Shown: positions 16,794-26,872 of the stretch, one piece after another
Layout of the letters: each line of letters opens with the position of its first letter
How positions within the stretch are numbered: position 1 is the first letter of the stretch
From: Seohaeicola sp024304985
Lineage (GTDB): Bacteria > Pseudomonadota > Alphaproteobacteria > Rhodobacterales > Rhodobacteraceae
NCBI RefSeq assembly: GCF_028802875.1
Contig: NZ_JARAMP010000005.1
Coordinates: 124,001 to 188,000 of the forward strand
Reading direction: 5' to 3'
Length of the DNA: 64,000 nucleotides
The notes under the pieces: model-generated
What the model was told of the DNA's origin: nothing
Seen by the model: the letters and a program-made list of their open reading frames with translations, nothing else
Database searches by the model: none
Made by a program: the position numbers and the translations under genes

Positions 16794-17582
16794 ATGCCCG
16801 GAGAATTGTCACCCATCGACAAGGCCAAGTTTGTCGCCGCGAAACGCGCGGTGGATTATGTCGAGGACGGGATGCGCGTGGGCCTTGGCACCGGATCGAC
16901 CGCCGCATGGATGGTCCGCTGTCTGGGCGAGTTGGTGCGCGAGGATGGTCTGAAGATCAAGGGCGTGCCCACATCGACCCGCACCGCTGCGCTGGCCCGT
17001 GAGGTCGGGATCGAGGTGATCAGTCTGGATGAGGCCAAGTGGCTGGACCTGACGATCGACGGGGCGGATGAATTCGATGGCGAGCTGAACCTGATCAAGG
17101 GCGGCGGCGGGGCGCTGTTGCAGGAAAAGATCGTGGCCACGGCCAGCGACCAGATGATCGTGATCGCGGATGTCGGCAAGGAGGTTGAAACGCTGGGCGC
17201 CTTCCCCCTGCCCATCGAGGTGATCCCCTTCGGCTGGCAGACCACCCGCGCGCTGGTCGAGGAGATGCTGATCTCGATGGATGTGCTGGGCCGCGACGTG
17301 ACGCTGCGCATGAATGGCGACCGCCCCTTCATCACCGACGAGGGCAATCACATTCTTGACCTGCATCTGAACCGCATCGGCAATGCGCGGCAACTGGCGA
17401 TGGTTCTCAATCAGGTGCCGGGCGTGGTCGAGAACGGCCTTTTCATCGACATCTGCGATATCGTGATCGTGGGCTATGGCGATGGCCGTGTGGAAACCCG
17501 CGACATCAATCAGGGCACGATCGAACAGGACCGTCTGGATTTCGTGGAGAACGACAACCTCTTCACCGATCTGGCGGATTGA
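16794..17582 (+). CDS. rpiA: Ribose-5-phosphate isomerase A
   Basis: A 262-residue enzyme interconverting ribose 5-phosphate and ribulose 5-phosphate in the pentose phosphate pathway. Signatures are GLGTGSTAAWMV (phosphate loop), GVPTSTRTAALA, the catalytic DLTIDGADEFD and IKGGGGALLQEKIVA, and GNHILDLH near the end. ATG 16794 (MPGELSPIDKAKF) is chosen because the upstream open frame is antisense to the GST gene leader and lacks family sequence. The length is slightly above the usual ~220-230. Confidence 0.96.
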   Translation: MPGELSPIDKAKFVAAKRAVDYVEDGMRVGLGTGSTAAWMVRCLGELVREDGLKIKGVPTSTRTAALAREVGIEVISLDEAKWLDLTIDGADEFDGELNLIKGGGGALLQEKIVATASDQMIVIADVGKEVETLGAFPLPIEVIPFGWQTTRALVEEMLISMDVLGRDVTLRMNGDRPFITDEGNHILDLHLNRIGNARQLAMVLNQVPGVVENGLFIDICDIVIVGYGDGRVETRDINQGTIEQDRLDFVENDNLFTDLAD

Positions 17583-17754
17583 GCCTGCCGTGACAGGGGG
17601 GCGGCCTGTTCTGGCCTGTCCCCCGTCCTGCGGCAATGCCGTCTCTTGATACGGTGACGGGCGCGCGCTATCGATTTTGTGTGCAGGGCGGTGGACCCGG
17701 TCCGCACGGGCCGAGACCCCAAGCCTTTAACAATGTATCCATGTTGTGTGCCCC

Positions 17755-18564
17755 ATGCGCGATCTTCGGGATGTGCCTGCCTACCTGATCAACCTTGACG
17801 GAAATGCCGAAAGATTGGCTTCCAGCACCGAGGCGCTGACCCGTGCTGGTCTTGCGTTTACCCGCGTGCCGGCCGTGGACGGGCGCGGGCTGGACCTGGA
17901 CAGCGTTCCCGATTGCGACACGCAAGCCGCGCTCAGGCGATATGGCCGCCCCCTCAAGGGCGGGGAATATGGCTGCTACAAAAGCCACCTCGCCTGCGCG
18001 CAGCGGATGCTGGACGAGGGGCATTCCCATGCGCTGGTCTTCGAGGATGACGTCTGCCTCGCGCCGGATTTTCTGATCCATCTGCGGTCTGTTCTGGCCT
18101 GTCTGGCACACAGCGACATCGACTGGCATCTGGTCAATCTGGGCGCACCCTCCACGCGGATCTTCACGCCACTGGCCGATCTGGGCGCGGGCCATCGCCT
18201 TGTGGCGGCGCATTACTTTCCGCAGACCGCCCATGCCCTGTTGTGGAGCAGGGCAGGGGCGGCGGCCTTTGTCCGTGATCATGCCCGCGTCACGATGACG
18301 GTGGACAACCTGTTCCGCCATATGATGATCCGCTCGGGCAAGGGGCTGGCGGTGACGCCGCCGCTGGCCCGCGCTTATGACGGCCCCTCGGTCATCGATG
18401 CGGGGACCAAGGCGAGCCGCTATGCGGGGCGGCGCTGGACCTATGGTCTGCTCAAGCAGAAGCGGTTCTGGGTGAACCGTGTGCTGGCGCTTTATCGCAA
18501 GGCGCTCTATCAGCCTCCGGCCATCGAAGCACCTCCACCGGGCCTGCCCGATCCGACGGCGTGA
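17755..18564 (+). CDS. Glycosyltransferase family 25 (LPS biosynthesis type)
   Basis: A 269-residue cytoplasmic glycosyltransferase of the GT25 family that builds lipopolysaccharide outer core or another surface glycan. The N-terminus PAYLINLDGNAERL is the family opening; GEYGCYKSHLACAQRML and LVFEDDVCL (the EDD metal-binding motif) follow. ATG 17755 is preferred; an in-frame GTG lies at 17746. The acceptor and sugar are unknown. It is convergent with the BenE gene and has no glycan gene beside it. Confidence 0.85.
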   Translation: MRDLRDVPAYLINLDGNAERLASSTEALTRAGLAFTRVPAVDGRGLDLDSVPDCDTQAALRRYGRPLKGGEYGCYKSHLACAQRMLDEGHSHALVFEDDVCLAPDFLIHLRSVLACLAHSDIDWHLVNLGAPSTRIFTPLADLGAGHRLVAAHYFPQTAHALLWSRAGAAAFVRDHARVTMTVDNLFRHMMIRSGKGLAVTPPLARAYDGPSVIDAGTKASRYAGRRWTYGLLKQKRFWVNRVLALYRKALYQPPAIEAPPPGLPDPTA

Positions 18565-18582
18565 TCCCAACGACCATGGCCC

Positions 18583-19758
18583 CTATCGCGGGGCGGTGCG
18601 TGCCTTGACCACCCAGACAATCGTGCCCGCGAGCACACCCCAGAAGGCACCGCTGATGCCCATCAGGGTCATGCCGCTGGCCGCGATCAGGAACGTCAGG
18701 GCTGGCCCCTCGACCTGACCCGGCACGCTGAAGGCCGCGGACAGCGACCCCACCAGCGCCGGGATCAGCGCCAGCCCCGCCACCGCCGTGATCAGCGCCG
18801 CAGGGGCGACACTCGCCAGCGCCGCGACAAGCCCCGCCATGCAGGCAAGCCCGATATAGGCCAGCCCGCAGATCATCGCCGCCCAGTAACGCCGGGCGGG
18901 GTCGGTACCGGCATCCTCGCCCGCCATGATGGCGGCGGTGATGGCGGACATGTTCACCGGGATCGCCCCGAACGGCGCGATGGCCAGACTGACCAACCCG
19001 GTTTTCAACAGCATCGGCTGACGCTCCACCCGGTAGCCGTTCAGGTCCAGCACCGCGAAACCGGGGATATTCTGCCCCGCCATCGTCACCAGATACAAAG
19101 GCAGCGCGACCGAGATCAGCGCCTGCCATGTGAACACCGGCGTCACCAGCGCCAGATCGGGCAGAAGCGCCCGCCCATCCTCAGGCGTGGCCCCGCCCGG
19201 ATCGACAGTGAACATCAGCACCAGCGCAAAGGCGATCACCGCGCATGGCATCGCGGCCAGACGGTTCCACCGCAGCCCCACCAGCCAGGCCAGCAGCACG
19301 GGCAACACCAGACCCGGAATCTCGCCCAGTGCCAGCGCGGGCGCAAAGCACAGCTTCAGCAGCACCCCTGCCAGCAACCCATTGGCCACGGGCTTGGGGA
19401 TGGCCGCCACGGCCCGGCCCAGCACGGGCACGACTCCGGTGATCACGATCAACGCGGCACAGGCGATCATCGCGCCCACCGCCTCGCCGAACCCGCCGGG
19501 CAGGGCCCCGCTGCCCGCCAGAAAGGCCGCGCCGGGTGTGGACCATGCCACCGCCGCCGGAATGCGCGTGGTCACGGACAGCCACAGCCCGCACACCCCC
19601 ATGCCCAAGGTTGCGAAAAACAGCCCCGTCGCCGCCTGCGCCGGGCTGGCCCCCATCGCATCCAGCCCTGCCAGCACGATGGCAAAGGACGCGGCATAGC
19701 CGACGAAGGCCGCCAGAAGCCCCATGGCCACGGCGCGGAGGGTGATGTCCTTGATCAT
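18583..19758 (-). CDS. BenE-type benzoate/H+ symporter family protein
   Basis: A 391-residue inner-membrane protein of the BenE family with about twelve helices. Family stretches include the TPGAAFLAGSG loop, AIPKPVANGLLAGVLL and MAGQNIPGFAVL with its conserved Asn-Ile-Pro. ATG 19758 (MIKDITLRAVAMG) is chosen over an upstream in-frame extension that is Arg/Cys-rich and not membrane-like. Benzoate uptake is the founding function, but no aromatic degradation gene is near, so the substrate is uncertain. Confidence 0.88.
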   Translation of the reverse strand: MIKDITLRAVAMGLLAAFVGYAASFAIVLAGLDAMGASPAQAATGLFFATLGMGVCGLWLSVTTRIPAAVAWSTPGAAFLAGSGALPGGFGEAVGAMIACAALIVITGVVPVLGRAVAAIPKPVANGLLAGVLLKLCFAPALALGEIPGLVLPVLLAWLVGLRWNRLAAMPCAVIAFALVLMFTVDPGGATPEDGRALLPDLALVTPVFTWQALISVALPLYLVTMAGQNIPGFAVLDLNGYRVERQPMLLKTGLVSLAIAPFGAIPVNMSAITAAIMAGEDAGTDPARRYWAAMICGLAYIGLACMAGLVAALASVAPAALITAVAGLALIPALVGSLSAAFSVPGQVEGPALTFLIAASGMTLMGISGAFWGVLAGTIVWVVKARTAPR

Positions 19759-19935
19759 GCTTGCTGCCGCTTTCCCGACTGTCTGCCCGCCACAGGCCCT
19801 GACCGGCCCCGCGCGATCATGGCAAAGCGCGCCTGCGGATACCAGAGCCCGCGTTCTTGATCCGCTCACCCGCTTTCGCTGGCCCTTCCCGCCCTGATGT
19901 GAAATACCTGTGCCCGATCAAGGCAGGGGGATCTG

Positions 19936-21294
19936 ATGAGCGATTTCGACTATGATCTGTTCGTCATCGGCGGCGGCTCGGGCGGCGTGCGCGCGGCGCG
20001 TGTCGCGGCGCAGCGCGGCGTCAAGGTGGCGCTGGCCGAAGAGGACCGCTACGGCGGCACCTGCGTCATCCGGGGCTGCGTGCCCAAGAAGCTGATGGTC
20101 TTTGCCAGCGAATATGCCGGGATCGCCGAAGAAGCCCGCGCCTATGGCTGGGACATGCAGGCGGGGGACTTCGACTGGTCCGCCTTCCGCACGCGCCTGC
20201 ATGCCGAACTGGACCGGCTGGAAGGCGTCTACCGCAACATCCTCAAGTCCAACGGGGTCGAGACTTACGACGCACGCGCCACGCTGGTCGATCCGCATAC
20301 GGTGGAACTGGCGGACGGCACCCGCAAGACGGCCAAGCATATCCTGCTGGCGATGGGTGGACGGCCGGTCAAGCCCGACATGCCGGGGGCGGAACTGGGC
20401 ATCACCTCGAACGACATCTTCCATCTGGACCGGCTGCCCAAGTCCATCCTGATCATCGGCGGCGGCTATATCGCCTGCGAATTCGCCTGCATCCTCAACG
20501 GATTGGGGGTCGAGGTCACGCAGTATTATCGCGGCGCGCAGATCCTGCGCGGTTTCGACGACGAGGCGCGCGGACTGGTCGCCGAGGAAATGCAGCAAAA
20601 CGGCATCAAGCTGCATCTGGGCACCAATATCCTGTCGCTGGACCGTGAAGGCGACGCCATCCGCACCAAGGCCACCAATGGCGACGAAAAGCTGTTCGAT
20701 CAGGTCATGTTCGCCACCGGCCGCGCACCCAATACCGAGGACATGGGCCTCAAGGCGCTGGGCGTCGAACTGGGCCGCAACGGGCAGGTGGTGGTGGACA
20801 AGTATTCGCAGACGGCCATCCCTTCGATCTATGCGGTGGGCGATGTGACCGACCGCGTGAACCTGACCCCCGTGGCGATCCGCGAAGGCATGGCCTTTGT
20901 CGAGACGGTCTTTGGCGGCAATCCCACGCCCGTCGATCACGACCTGATCCCGACCGCGATCTTCACCCAGCCCGAGATGGGCACCATCGGCCTGTCCGAA
21001 GAGGCCGCGCGTGACCTCGAGCCGGTCGAGATCTACTGCACCTCGTTCAAGCCGATGCAGAGCGCCTTTGCCGGCAGCCCGCGCCGTGTGCTCATGAAAC
21101 TGGTTGTCAGCATCGCCACGCGAAAGGTATTGGGCTGTCATATCGTCGCGCCTCAGGCCGGGGAAATGATCCAGATGGCGGGGATCGCGATCAAGATGGG
21201 GGCCACGAAAGAGGATTTTGACCGCACCGTGGCGGTTCATCCCACCATGGCCGAGGAAATGGTGACGATGAAATCGCCCACGCGGACTGCTTGA
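19936..21294 (+). CDS. gor: Glutathione-disulfide reductase
   Basis: A 452-residue flavoprotein that reduces glutathione disulfide with NADPH in the cytoplasm. The FAD motif is IGGGSGG (about residues 11-17); the redox-active disulfide is in GGTCVIRGCVPKK (Cys43 and Cys48); the NAD(P) motif is IIGGGYIACEFA; GDV for FAD is in YAVGDVTDRV, and the active-site His in AVHPTMAEE. The length and motifs match bacterial Gor. It stands 78 bp upstream of hflK. Confidence 0.94.
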   Translation: MSDFDYDLFVIGGGSGGVRAARVAAQRGVKVALAEEDRYGGTCVIRGCVPKKLMVFASEYAGIAEEARAYGWDMQAGDFDWSAFRTRLHAELDRLEGVYRNILKSNGVETYDARATLVDPHTVELADGTRKTAKHILLAMGGRPVKPDMPGAELGITSNDIFHLDRLPKSILIIGGGYIACEFACILNGLGVEVTQYYRGAQILRGFDDEARGLVAEEMQQNGIKLHLGTNILSLDREGDAIRTKATNGDEKLFDQVMFATGRAPNTEDMGLKALGVELGRNGQVVVDKYSQTAIPSIYAVGDVTDRVNLTPVAIREGMAFVETVFGGNPTPVDHDLIPTAIFTQPEMGTIGLSEEAARDLEPVEIYCTSFKPMQSAFAGSPRRVLMKLVVSIATRKVLGCHIVAPQAGEMIQMAGIAIKMGATKEDFDRTVAVHPTMAEEMVTMKSPTRTA

Positions 21295-21372
21295 AATTTC
21301 GCGCCGGCCTCACAGGTTAGGGGCAGGTGTTCAGAACCGATCAAAAGAAGACAACAAGGGGAACTCAGGTCA

Positions 21373-22530
21373 ATGGCTGGAAATTCGGGCGGCCCATGGG
21401 GCGGCGGCGGCGGTAACAAGGGCGGTGGTGACGATGATCGCCGCAACAACGGGGGCGGACGCCGTCCCGGTGACGAGAGCGGGCCGCAGATCCCGGAAAT
21501 CGACGAATTGATGCGCAAGGGGCAAGAGCAACTGCGCGTCCTGATGGGCGGTCGCGGGGGTCGCGGCGGCACCGGCGGCGGTGGCGAGGGTGGCCCGCGC
21601 GGCCCGATCTTCACCCGCTCGACCGTGGGTCTGGGTATTCTGGCGGCGGTGGGCCTGTGGGCTTTCACCAGCTTCTATACCGTGCGCCCGGAAGAACAGT
21701 CCGTCGAATTGTTCCTTGGGGAATTCTACAAGATCGGCAATCCCGGTCTGAACTTCGCGCCCTGGCCTCTGGTCACCGCCGAAGTGGTGAACGTCACCTC
21801 GGAACGGACCGAGGATGTGGGCGTCGCGCGCGGCAGCGAATCGACGGGCCTGATGCTGACCACAGATGCCAATATCGTGGATATCGACTTTCAGGTCGTC
21901 TGGAACATCAACGATCCGGCCAAGCTGCTGTTCAACCTGCGCGACCCGCGCCAGACCGTGCAGTCCGTGTCGGAATCCGTCATGCGCGAGATCATCGCCG
22001 CGTCGAACCTGTCCCCGATCCTCAACCGGGACCGTGGTCTGATCGCGGATACCGCGATGCAGAACATTCAGGCGACGATGGATGACTATGACAGCGGCAT
22101 CACCATCGTCCGCGTCAACCTTGACCGCGCCGACCCGCCGGCCGAAGTCATCAACAGCTTCCGTGAGGTGCAGGCCGCCGAGCAGGAGCGCGACCGTCTC
22201 CAGCGTCAGGCCGATGCCTATGCCAACCGCGTTCTGGCCGAGGCACGCGGTGAAGCCGCACAGATCCTTGAACAGGCCGAAGGCTATCGCGCCCAGGTCG
22301 TCAACCAGGCGCTGGGTGAGGCAAGCCGCTTCAACTCGGTCCTGGCCGAGTATGAAAAGGCCGAGGATGTGACCCGCAGCCGTCTTTACATCGAAACGAT
22401 GGAGCGCGTTCTGGGCAATATCGACAAGACCATCCTCGACAGCTCGATCGTGGGCGGCGAAGGCGGGCAGGGTGTCGTGCCCTATCTGCCGCTGAACGAA
22501 TTGCGGCGTCCCGCAACACAGGGGAACTGA
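21373..22530 (+). CDS. hflK: FtsH protease modulator HflK
   Basis: A 385-residue SPFH-domain inner-membrane protein that assembles with HflC into a large cage around FtsH and controls its proteolysis. The N-terminal cytoplasmic part (residues 1-80) is Gly-rich; one membrane helix follows (about 83-102) and then the periplasmic SPFH domain (VVWNINDPAKLLFNLRDP) and the coiled coil (QAAEQERDRLQRQADAYANR). The stop is 4 bp before hflC, and DUF2065 and degP follow, so this is a membrane protein quality-control operon. Confidence 0.95.
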   Translation: MAGNSGGPWGGGGGNKGGGDDDRRNNGGGRRPGDESGPQIPEIDELMRKGQEQLRVLMGGRGGRGGTGGGGEGGPRGPIFTRSTVGLGILAAVGLWAFTSFYTVRPEEQSVELFLGEFYKIGNPGLNFAPWPLVTAEVVNVTSERTEDVGVARGSESTGLMLTTDANIVDIDFQVVWNINDPAKLLFNLRDPRQTVQSVSESVMREIIAASNLSPILNRDRGLIADTAMQNIQATMDDYDSGITIVRVNLDRADPPAEVINSFREVQAAEQERDRLQRQADAYANRVLAEARGEAAQILEQAEGYRAQVVNQALGEASRFNSVLAEYEKAEDVTRSRLYIETMERVLGNIDKTILDSSIVGGEGGQGVVPYLPLNELRRPATQGN

Positions 22531-22534
22531 GATC

Positions 22535-23445
<911 letters not shown>

Positions 23446-23446
<1 letters not shown>

Positions 23447-23643
23447 TGATCGAGACGGCACTTCTGGCCCTTGGGCTGGTGCTGATCGTGGAGGGGCTGG
23501 CCTATGCGCTGGCCCCTTCGCTTGTCGAGACCCTGCTGGCCGCCCTGCGCGAAATCCCCGAACCCGCGCGCCGCACCCTTGGCTTGCTGGCCATCGTGGC
23601 CGGCGTCGCTTTCGTCTGGCTGGCGAAGCTGATCGCAGCGTGA
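23446..23643 (+). CDS. DUF2065 family small membrane protein
   Basis: A 65-residue protein with two hydrophobic helices (LLALGLVLIVEGLAYALAP and LGLLAIVAGVAFVWLAKLI), the pattern of the DUF2065/YjeT family. The family often sits directly downstream of hflC. The start codon shares one base with the hflC stop. No biochemical role is established; association with the HflKC complex is a context inference. Confidence 0.85.
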
Positions 23644-23780
23644 TCCGCCTCCATCACACCCTCTTGAGCGGGTGGATCGGTCCTTGGTCTTGCAACGGGC
23701 AACGACTACATTGCCACAGATGATAGCGCGCTGGATGACGGCCAGGCCGCCACCGCGCATTGAATAGAGGAGTTACGGGA

Positions 23781-25238
23781 GTGAACTACACAGCGGTTTC
23801 GATCCCCGATCAACGACCCGGCCTCGTCCGCGCCGTATGGCTGGGCTTTGTGACAAGTGTGATGATGCTGATGATGGCCGTGCAGGCGCAGGCGCGGCCC
23901 GAGAGTTTCGCAGATCTCGCCGACAAGATCAGCCCGGCGGTCGTGAACATCACCACCTCCACCACGGTCGCGGCAGGCACGGGTCCAAATCCCATCGTGC
24001 CCGAAGGCAGCCCGTTCGAGGACTTCTTCCGCGAGTTTCAGGACCGCAACGGCCCTCCGGGCGACCGGCCGCGCCGGTCCTCGGCCCTTGGGTCGGGCTT
24101 TGTGATCTCGGAAGATGGTTTCATCGTCACGAACAACCATGTCATTGAAAGCGCAGATGAAATCACTATCGAGTTCTTCACTGGCGAGGAGCTGGTGGCC
24201 AAGGTTATCGGCACCGACCCCAACACCGATATCGCCCTTCTGAAGGTCGAGGCGGATGCGCCGCTGCCCTATGTCAGCTTTGGCGACAGCGATACCGCGC
24301 GTGTGGGTGACTGGGTCGTGGCCATGGGCAACCCGCTGGGGCAGGGCTTCTCGGTCAGTGCCGGGATCGTCTCGGCCCGCAACCGGGCCCTGTCGGGCAG
24401 CTATGACGACTACATCCAGACCGATGCCGCGATCAACCGGGGCAATTCGGGCGGACCGCTGTTCAACATGGATGGCGAAGTGGTTGGCGTGAACACCGCA
24501 ATCCTGTCGCCCAATGGCGGCTCGATCGGGATCGGCTTCTCGATGGCCTCGAATGTGGTGACCCGCGTGGTCGATCAGCTCAAGGAATTCGGCGAGACGC
24601 GCCGCGGCTGGCTGGGTGTGCGCATTCAGGACGTGACCGATGACGTGGCCGAGGCGATGGGTCTGGAAAAGACCGCAGGGGCGCTGGTCACCGACGTGCC
24701 CGAAGGCCCCGGCAAGGAAGCCGGCATCATGCAAGGCGATGTGATCCTGTCCTTTGACGGCAAGGATGTGGCCGATACGCGCGGATTGGTGCGTCAGGTC
24801 GGCAATACCGAAGTGGGCAAGGCTGTCCGCGTGATGGTCTGGCGCGACGGCAAGACGCAGAACCTTCTGGTGACGCTGGGCCGCCGGGAAGAGGCCGAAG
24901 GCGCCGTGCCTGCCGTGCAACCCTCTGATGCGCCGGAAGAACCGGCCGAAATGATGGGCCTGTCGCTGAGCCCCATCACGGAAGAGTTGCGCGCCGAGCT
25001 TGATCTGCCCGCAGGGGCCACCGGACTGGTCGTGGTCGATGTCGATGAGACGTCGGAAGCCTATGAAAAGGGCATGCGCGCCGGCGATCTGATCACCGAA
25101 GCCGGTCAGCAGAAGGTCGAGACCGCCAGCGATCTGACCGACCGCGTCGAAGAGGCGCGCGAGGCCGGGCGCAAGTCGCTGCTGCTGCTGGTGCGGCGCG
25201 GTGGCGATCCGCGCTTTGTGGCGCTGTCGCTGGACTGA
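23781..25238 (+). CDS. degP: Periplasmic serine protease of the Do/DegP family
   Basis: A 485-residue HtrA protease and chaperone that degrades misfolded envelope proteins. A hydrophobic signal (about residues 17-38) ends at AQARP; the catalytic triad is His120 in TNNHVI, Asp150 in NTDIALLKV and Ser223 in RGNSGGPL; two PDZ domains follow. GTG 23781 is chosen because GAGGAG lies 8 nt upstream; a TTG at 23760 is the alternative. It follows hflKC-DUF2065, and a strong terminator lies just after it. The subtype (DegP, DegQ or MucD) is not settled by sequence. Confidence 0.94.
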   Translation: MNYTAVSIPDQRPGLVRAVWLGFVTSVMMLMMAVQAQARPESFADLADKISPAVVNITTSTTVAAGTGPNPIVPEGSPFEDFFREFQDRNGPPGDRPRRSSALGSGFVISEDGFIVTNNHVIESADEITIEFFTGEELVAKVIGTDPNTDIALLKVEADAPLPYVSFGDSDTARVGDWVVAMGNPLGQGFSVSAGIVSARNRALSGSYDDYIQTDAAINRGNSGGPLFNMDGEVVGVNTAILSPNGGSIGIGFSMASNVVTRVVDQLKEFGETRRGWLGVRIQDVTDDVAEAMGLEKTAGALVTDVPEGPGKEAGIMQGDVILSFDGKDVADTRGLVRQVGNTEVGKAVRVMVWRDGKTQNLLVTLGRREEAEGAVPAVQPSDAPEEPAEMMGLSLSPITEELRAELDLPAGATGLVVVDVDETSEAYEKGMRAGDLITEAGQQKVETASDLTDRVEEAREAGRKSLLLLVRRGGDPRFVALSLD

Positions 25239-25264
25239 TCACGGGTCAGTCGGCCGAAATCCGG

Positions 25265-25294
25265 AAAGGGGCGTCCTGCGGGCGCCCCTTTTTT
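25265..25294 (+). terminator. Rho-independent terminator after degP
   Basis: GGGGCG (25268-25273) pairs with CGCCCC (25283-25288), is preceded by AAA and followed by six T residues. It lies 27 bp past the degP stop and insulates the downstream Zur-type promoter. Confidence 0.9.
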
Positions 25295-25320
25295 CATGGC
25301 GGGGGCTTGTCCTGAACCTG

Positions 25321-25341
25321 TTATGTTATGTAATAACATAA
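25321..25341. promoter_or_regulatory. Zur-type operator upstream of the CobW gene
   Basis: TTATGTTAT (25321-25329) is mirrored by ATAACATAA (25333-25341) around GTA, a perfect 9+3+9 palindrome in an AT-rich patch. The sequence matches the general GTTATnnnATAAC form of proteobacterial Zur boxes. It lies 20 bp before the start of a CobW-family gene, a classic member of Zur regulons, so repression by zinc-loaded Zur is likely. Confidence 0.75.
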
Positions 25342-25361
25342 CATAAATCACGGAGAACCCC

Positions 25362-26576
25362 ATGCCACGCACCGATTCACGCCTGCCCGTCACCGTCCTG
25401 TCCGGCTTTCTGGGCGCGGGCAAGACGACGCTCCTCAACGCCGTTCTGAACAATCGCGACGGGCGGCGCGTGGCCGTGATCGTCAACGACATGGCCGAGG
25501 TCAACATCGACGCGGATCTGGTGCGCGCAGGCACGAGCCTGTCCCAGACCGAGGAAACGCTGGTCGAGATGTCGAACGGTTGCATCTGCTGCACCCTTCG
25601 CGATGATCTTCTGCAAGAGGTGCGGCGTCTGTCCGAGGCGGGGCGCTTCGACTATCTGCTGATCGAATCGACGGGCGTGTCGGAACCCTTGCCGGTGGCG
25701 ACGACCTTCGAATTCCGCGACGCGGCGGGCGACAGTCTGTCCGATGTGGCGCGGCTCGACACGATGGTCACTGTGGTCGATGCGGTGAACCTGCTGCGCG
25801 ACTATGCCAGCCACGATGTCCTGTCCGATCGGGGCGAAGTCGCGGGCGAGGGGGATACCCGCACGCTGGTGCATCTGCTGACCGACCAGATCGAATTCGC
25901 CGATGTCATCGTGCTGAACAAGGTGGGTGATGCCGGGGCCGCGCGGACGGATGCCGCGCGCAAGATCATTCGCGCGCTGAACCCCGATGCGCGGTTGATC
26001 GAGACTGATTTTTCGCGTGTCGATCCCGCTGCCATCTTCGACACGGGGCTGTTCGATTTCGCCACCGCCCATGACCACCCGATGTGGGCCAAGGAGCTTT
26101 ACGGTTTTGCCGATCATGTGCCCGAGACCGCCGAATACGGCGTGACCCATTTCACCTATCGCGCGCGGCGGCCCTTCGATCCGGCACGGCTATACGATGT
26201 GCTCAACGGCGACCTGCCCGGCGTGATCCGCGCCAAGGGGCATTTCTGGATCGCCTCACGCCCAGATTTCGTGGCCGAATTCTCGCTGGCAGGCGCGTTG
26301 AGCGGGGTGACACCTTTGGGCACATGGTGGGCCGCCGTGCCGCGCAACCGCTGGCCCGACACTCAGGCCGCCCGCGACTATGCGGCGCGCCACTGGATCG
26401 AGCCTTGGGGCGACCGGCGGCAGGAATTGGTCTTTATCGGCGCAGGCATGGACGAGGCGGCGATCCGCGCCGCCCTCGACACCTGCCTGATCGGGGACGA
26501 GTCAACCGGGCTCCAGCCGCATTGGGCCAAACTGCCCGATCCCTTTCCGGTCTGGCGCCGCCCGGACGCGGCCTGA
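25362..26576 (+). CDS. CobW/COG0523 family GTPase, probable zinc metallochaperone (ZigA-like)
   Basis: A 404-residue G3E GTPase thought to deliver metal to client proteins. The P-loop is GFLGAGKTTLL (about residues 15-25); the metal-binding CxCC motif is in SNGCICCTLRDDLL (about residues 68-81); LNKVGD is the NKxD motif. The C-terminal CobW domain (from about residue 255) is present. The Zur-type palindrome at 25321-25341 directly upstream points to expression under zinc starvation, which fits the ZigA-type subgroup rather than cobalamin or nitrile hydratase chaperones. A small DUF6525-like gene follows after 11 bp. Confidence 0.9.
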   Translation: MPRTDSRLPVTVLSGFLGAGKTTLLNAVLNNRDGRRVAVIVNDMAEVNIDADLVRAGTSLSQTEETLVEMSNGCICCTLRDDLLQEVRRLSEAGRFDYLLIESTGVSEPLPVATTFEFRDAAGDSLSDVARLDTMVTVVDAVNLLRDYASHDVLSDRGEVAGEGDTRTLVHLLTDQIEFADVIVLNKVGDAGAARTDAARKIIRALNPDARLIETDFSRVDPAAIFDTGLFDFATAHDHPMWAKELYGFADHVPETAEYGVTHFTYRARRPFDPARLYDVLNGDLPGVIRAKGHFWIASRPDFVAEFSLAGALSGVTPLGTWWAAVPRNRWPDTQAARDYAARHWIEPWGDRRQELVFIGAGMDEAAIRAALDTCLIGDESTGLQPHWAKLPDPFPVWRRPDAA

Positions 26577-26587
26577 GGCGCGCTCCC

Positions 26588-26863
26588 ATGCCCCGCGCCA
26601 ATCTCTGCTCCGCGCTCAGCCGGCGCCGCAAGGCGCGGCCCATGCGTGATCCGATGGCGGAATTCGACCGTCTGCCGGCCGACCTGCGCCGCTGGCTGGC
26701 CGGGGCCGCCCTGCCATGGAGCCCGCGTTCCGCCCATCGCGCCTATCTGCGCGCCCTGGCCGAAGTGCAGGCCCCGCAAGAGGCCCTGGCCCGTCTGGAC
26801 GCCCTGCAATCCGCAAGGCTGCGGCGCGACCGGATGGCGTCAGGCGGGGCGCGTCAGACCTGA
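26588..26863 (+). CDS. Small basic protein, DUF6525-like
   Basis: A 91-residue Arg-rich protein (NLCSALSRRRKARP, then MAEFDRLPADLRRWLAGAAL and SAHRAYLRAL). It resembles the DUF6525 family of Rhodobacterales, which has no known function. No membrane segment is visible. It follows the CobW gene by 11 bp and is likely in the same Zur-controlled transcript. ATG 26588 is the only start that leaves the CobW gene intact. Confidence 0.7.
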   Translation: MPRANLCSALSRRRKARPMRDPMAEFDRLPADLRRWLAGAALPWSPRSAHRAYLRALAEVQAPQEALARLDALQSARLRRDRMASGGARQT

Positions 26864-26872
26864 CCTGCCGTC

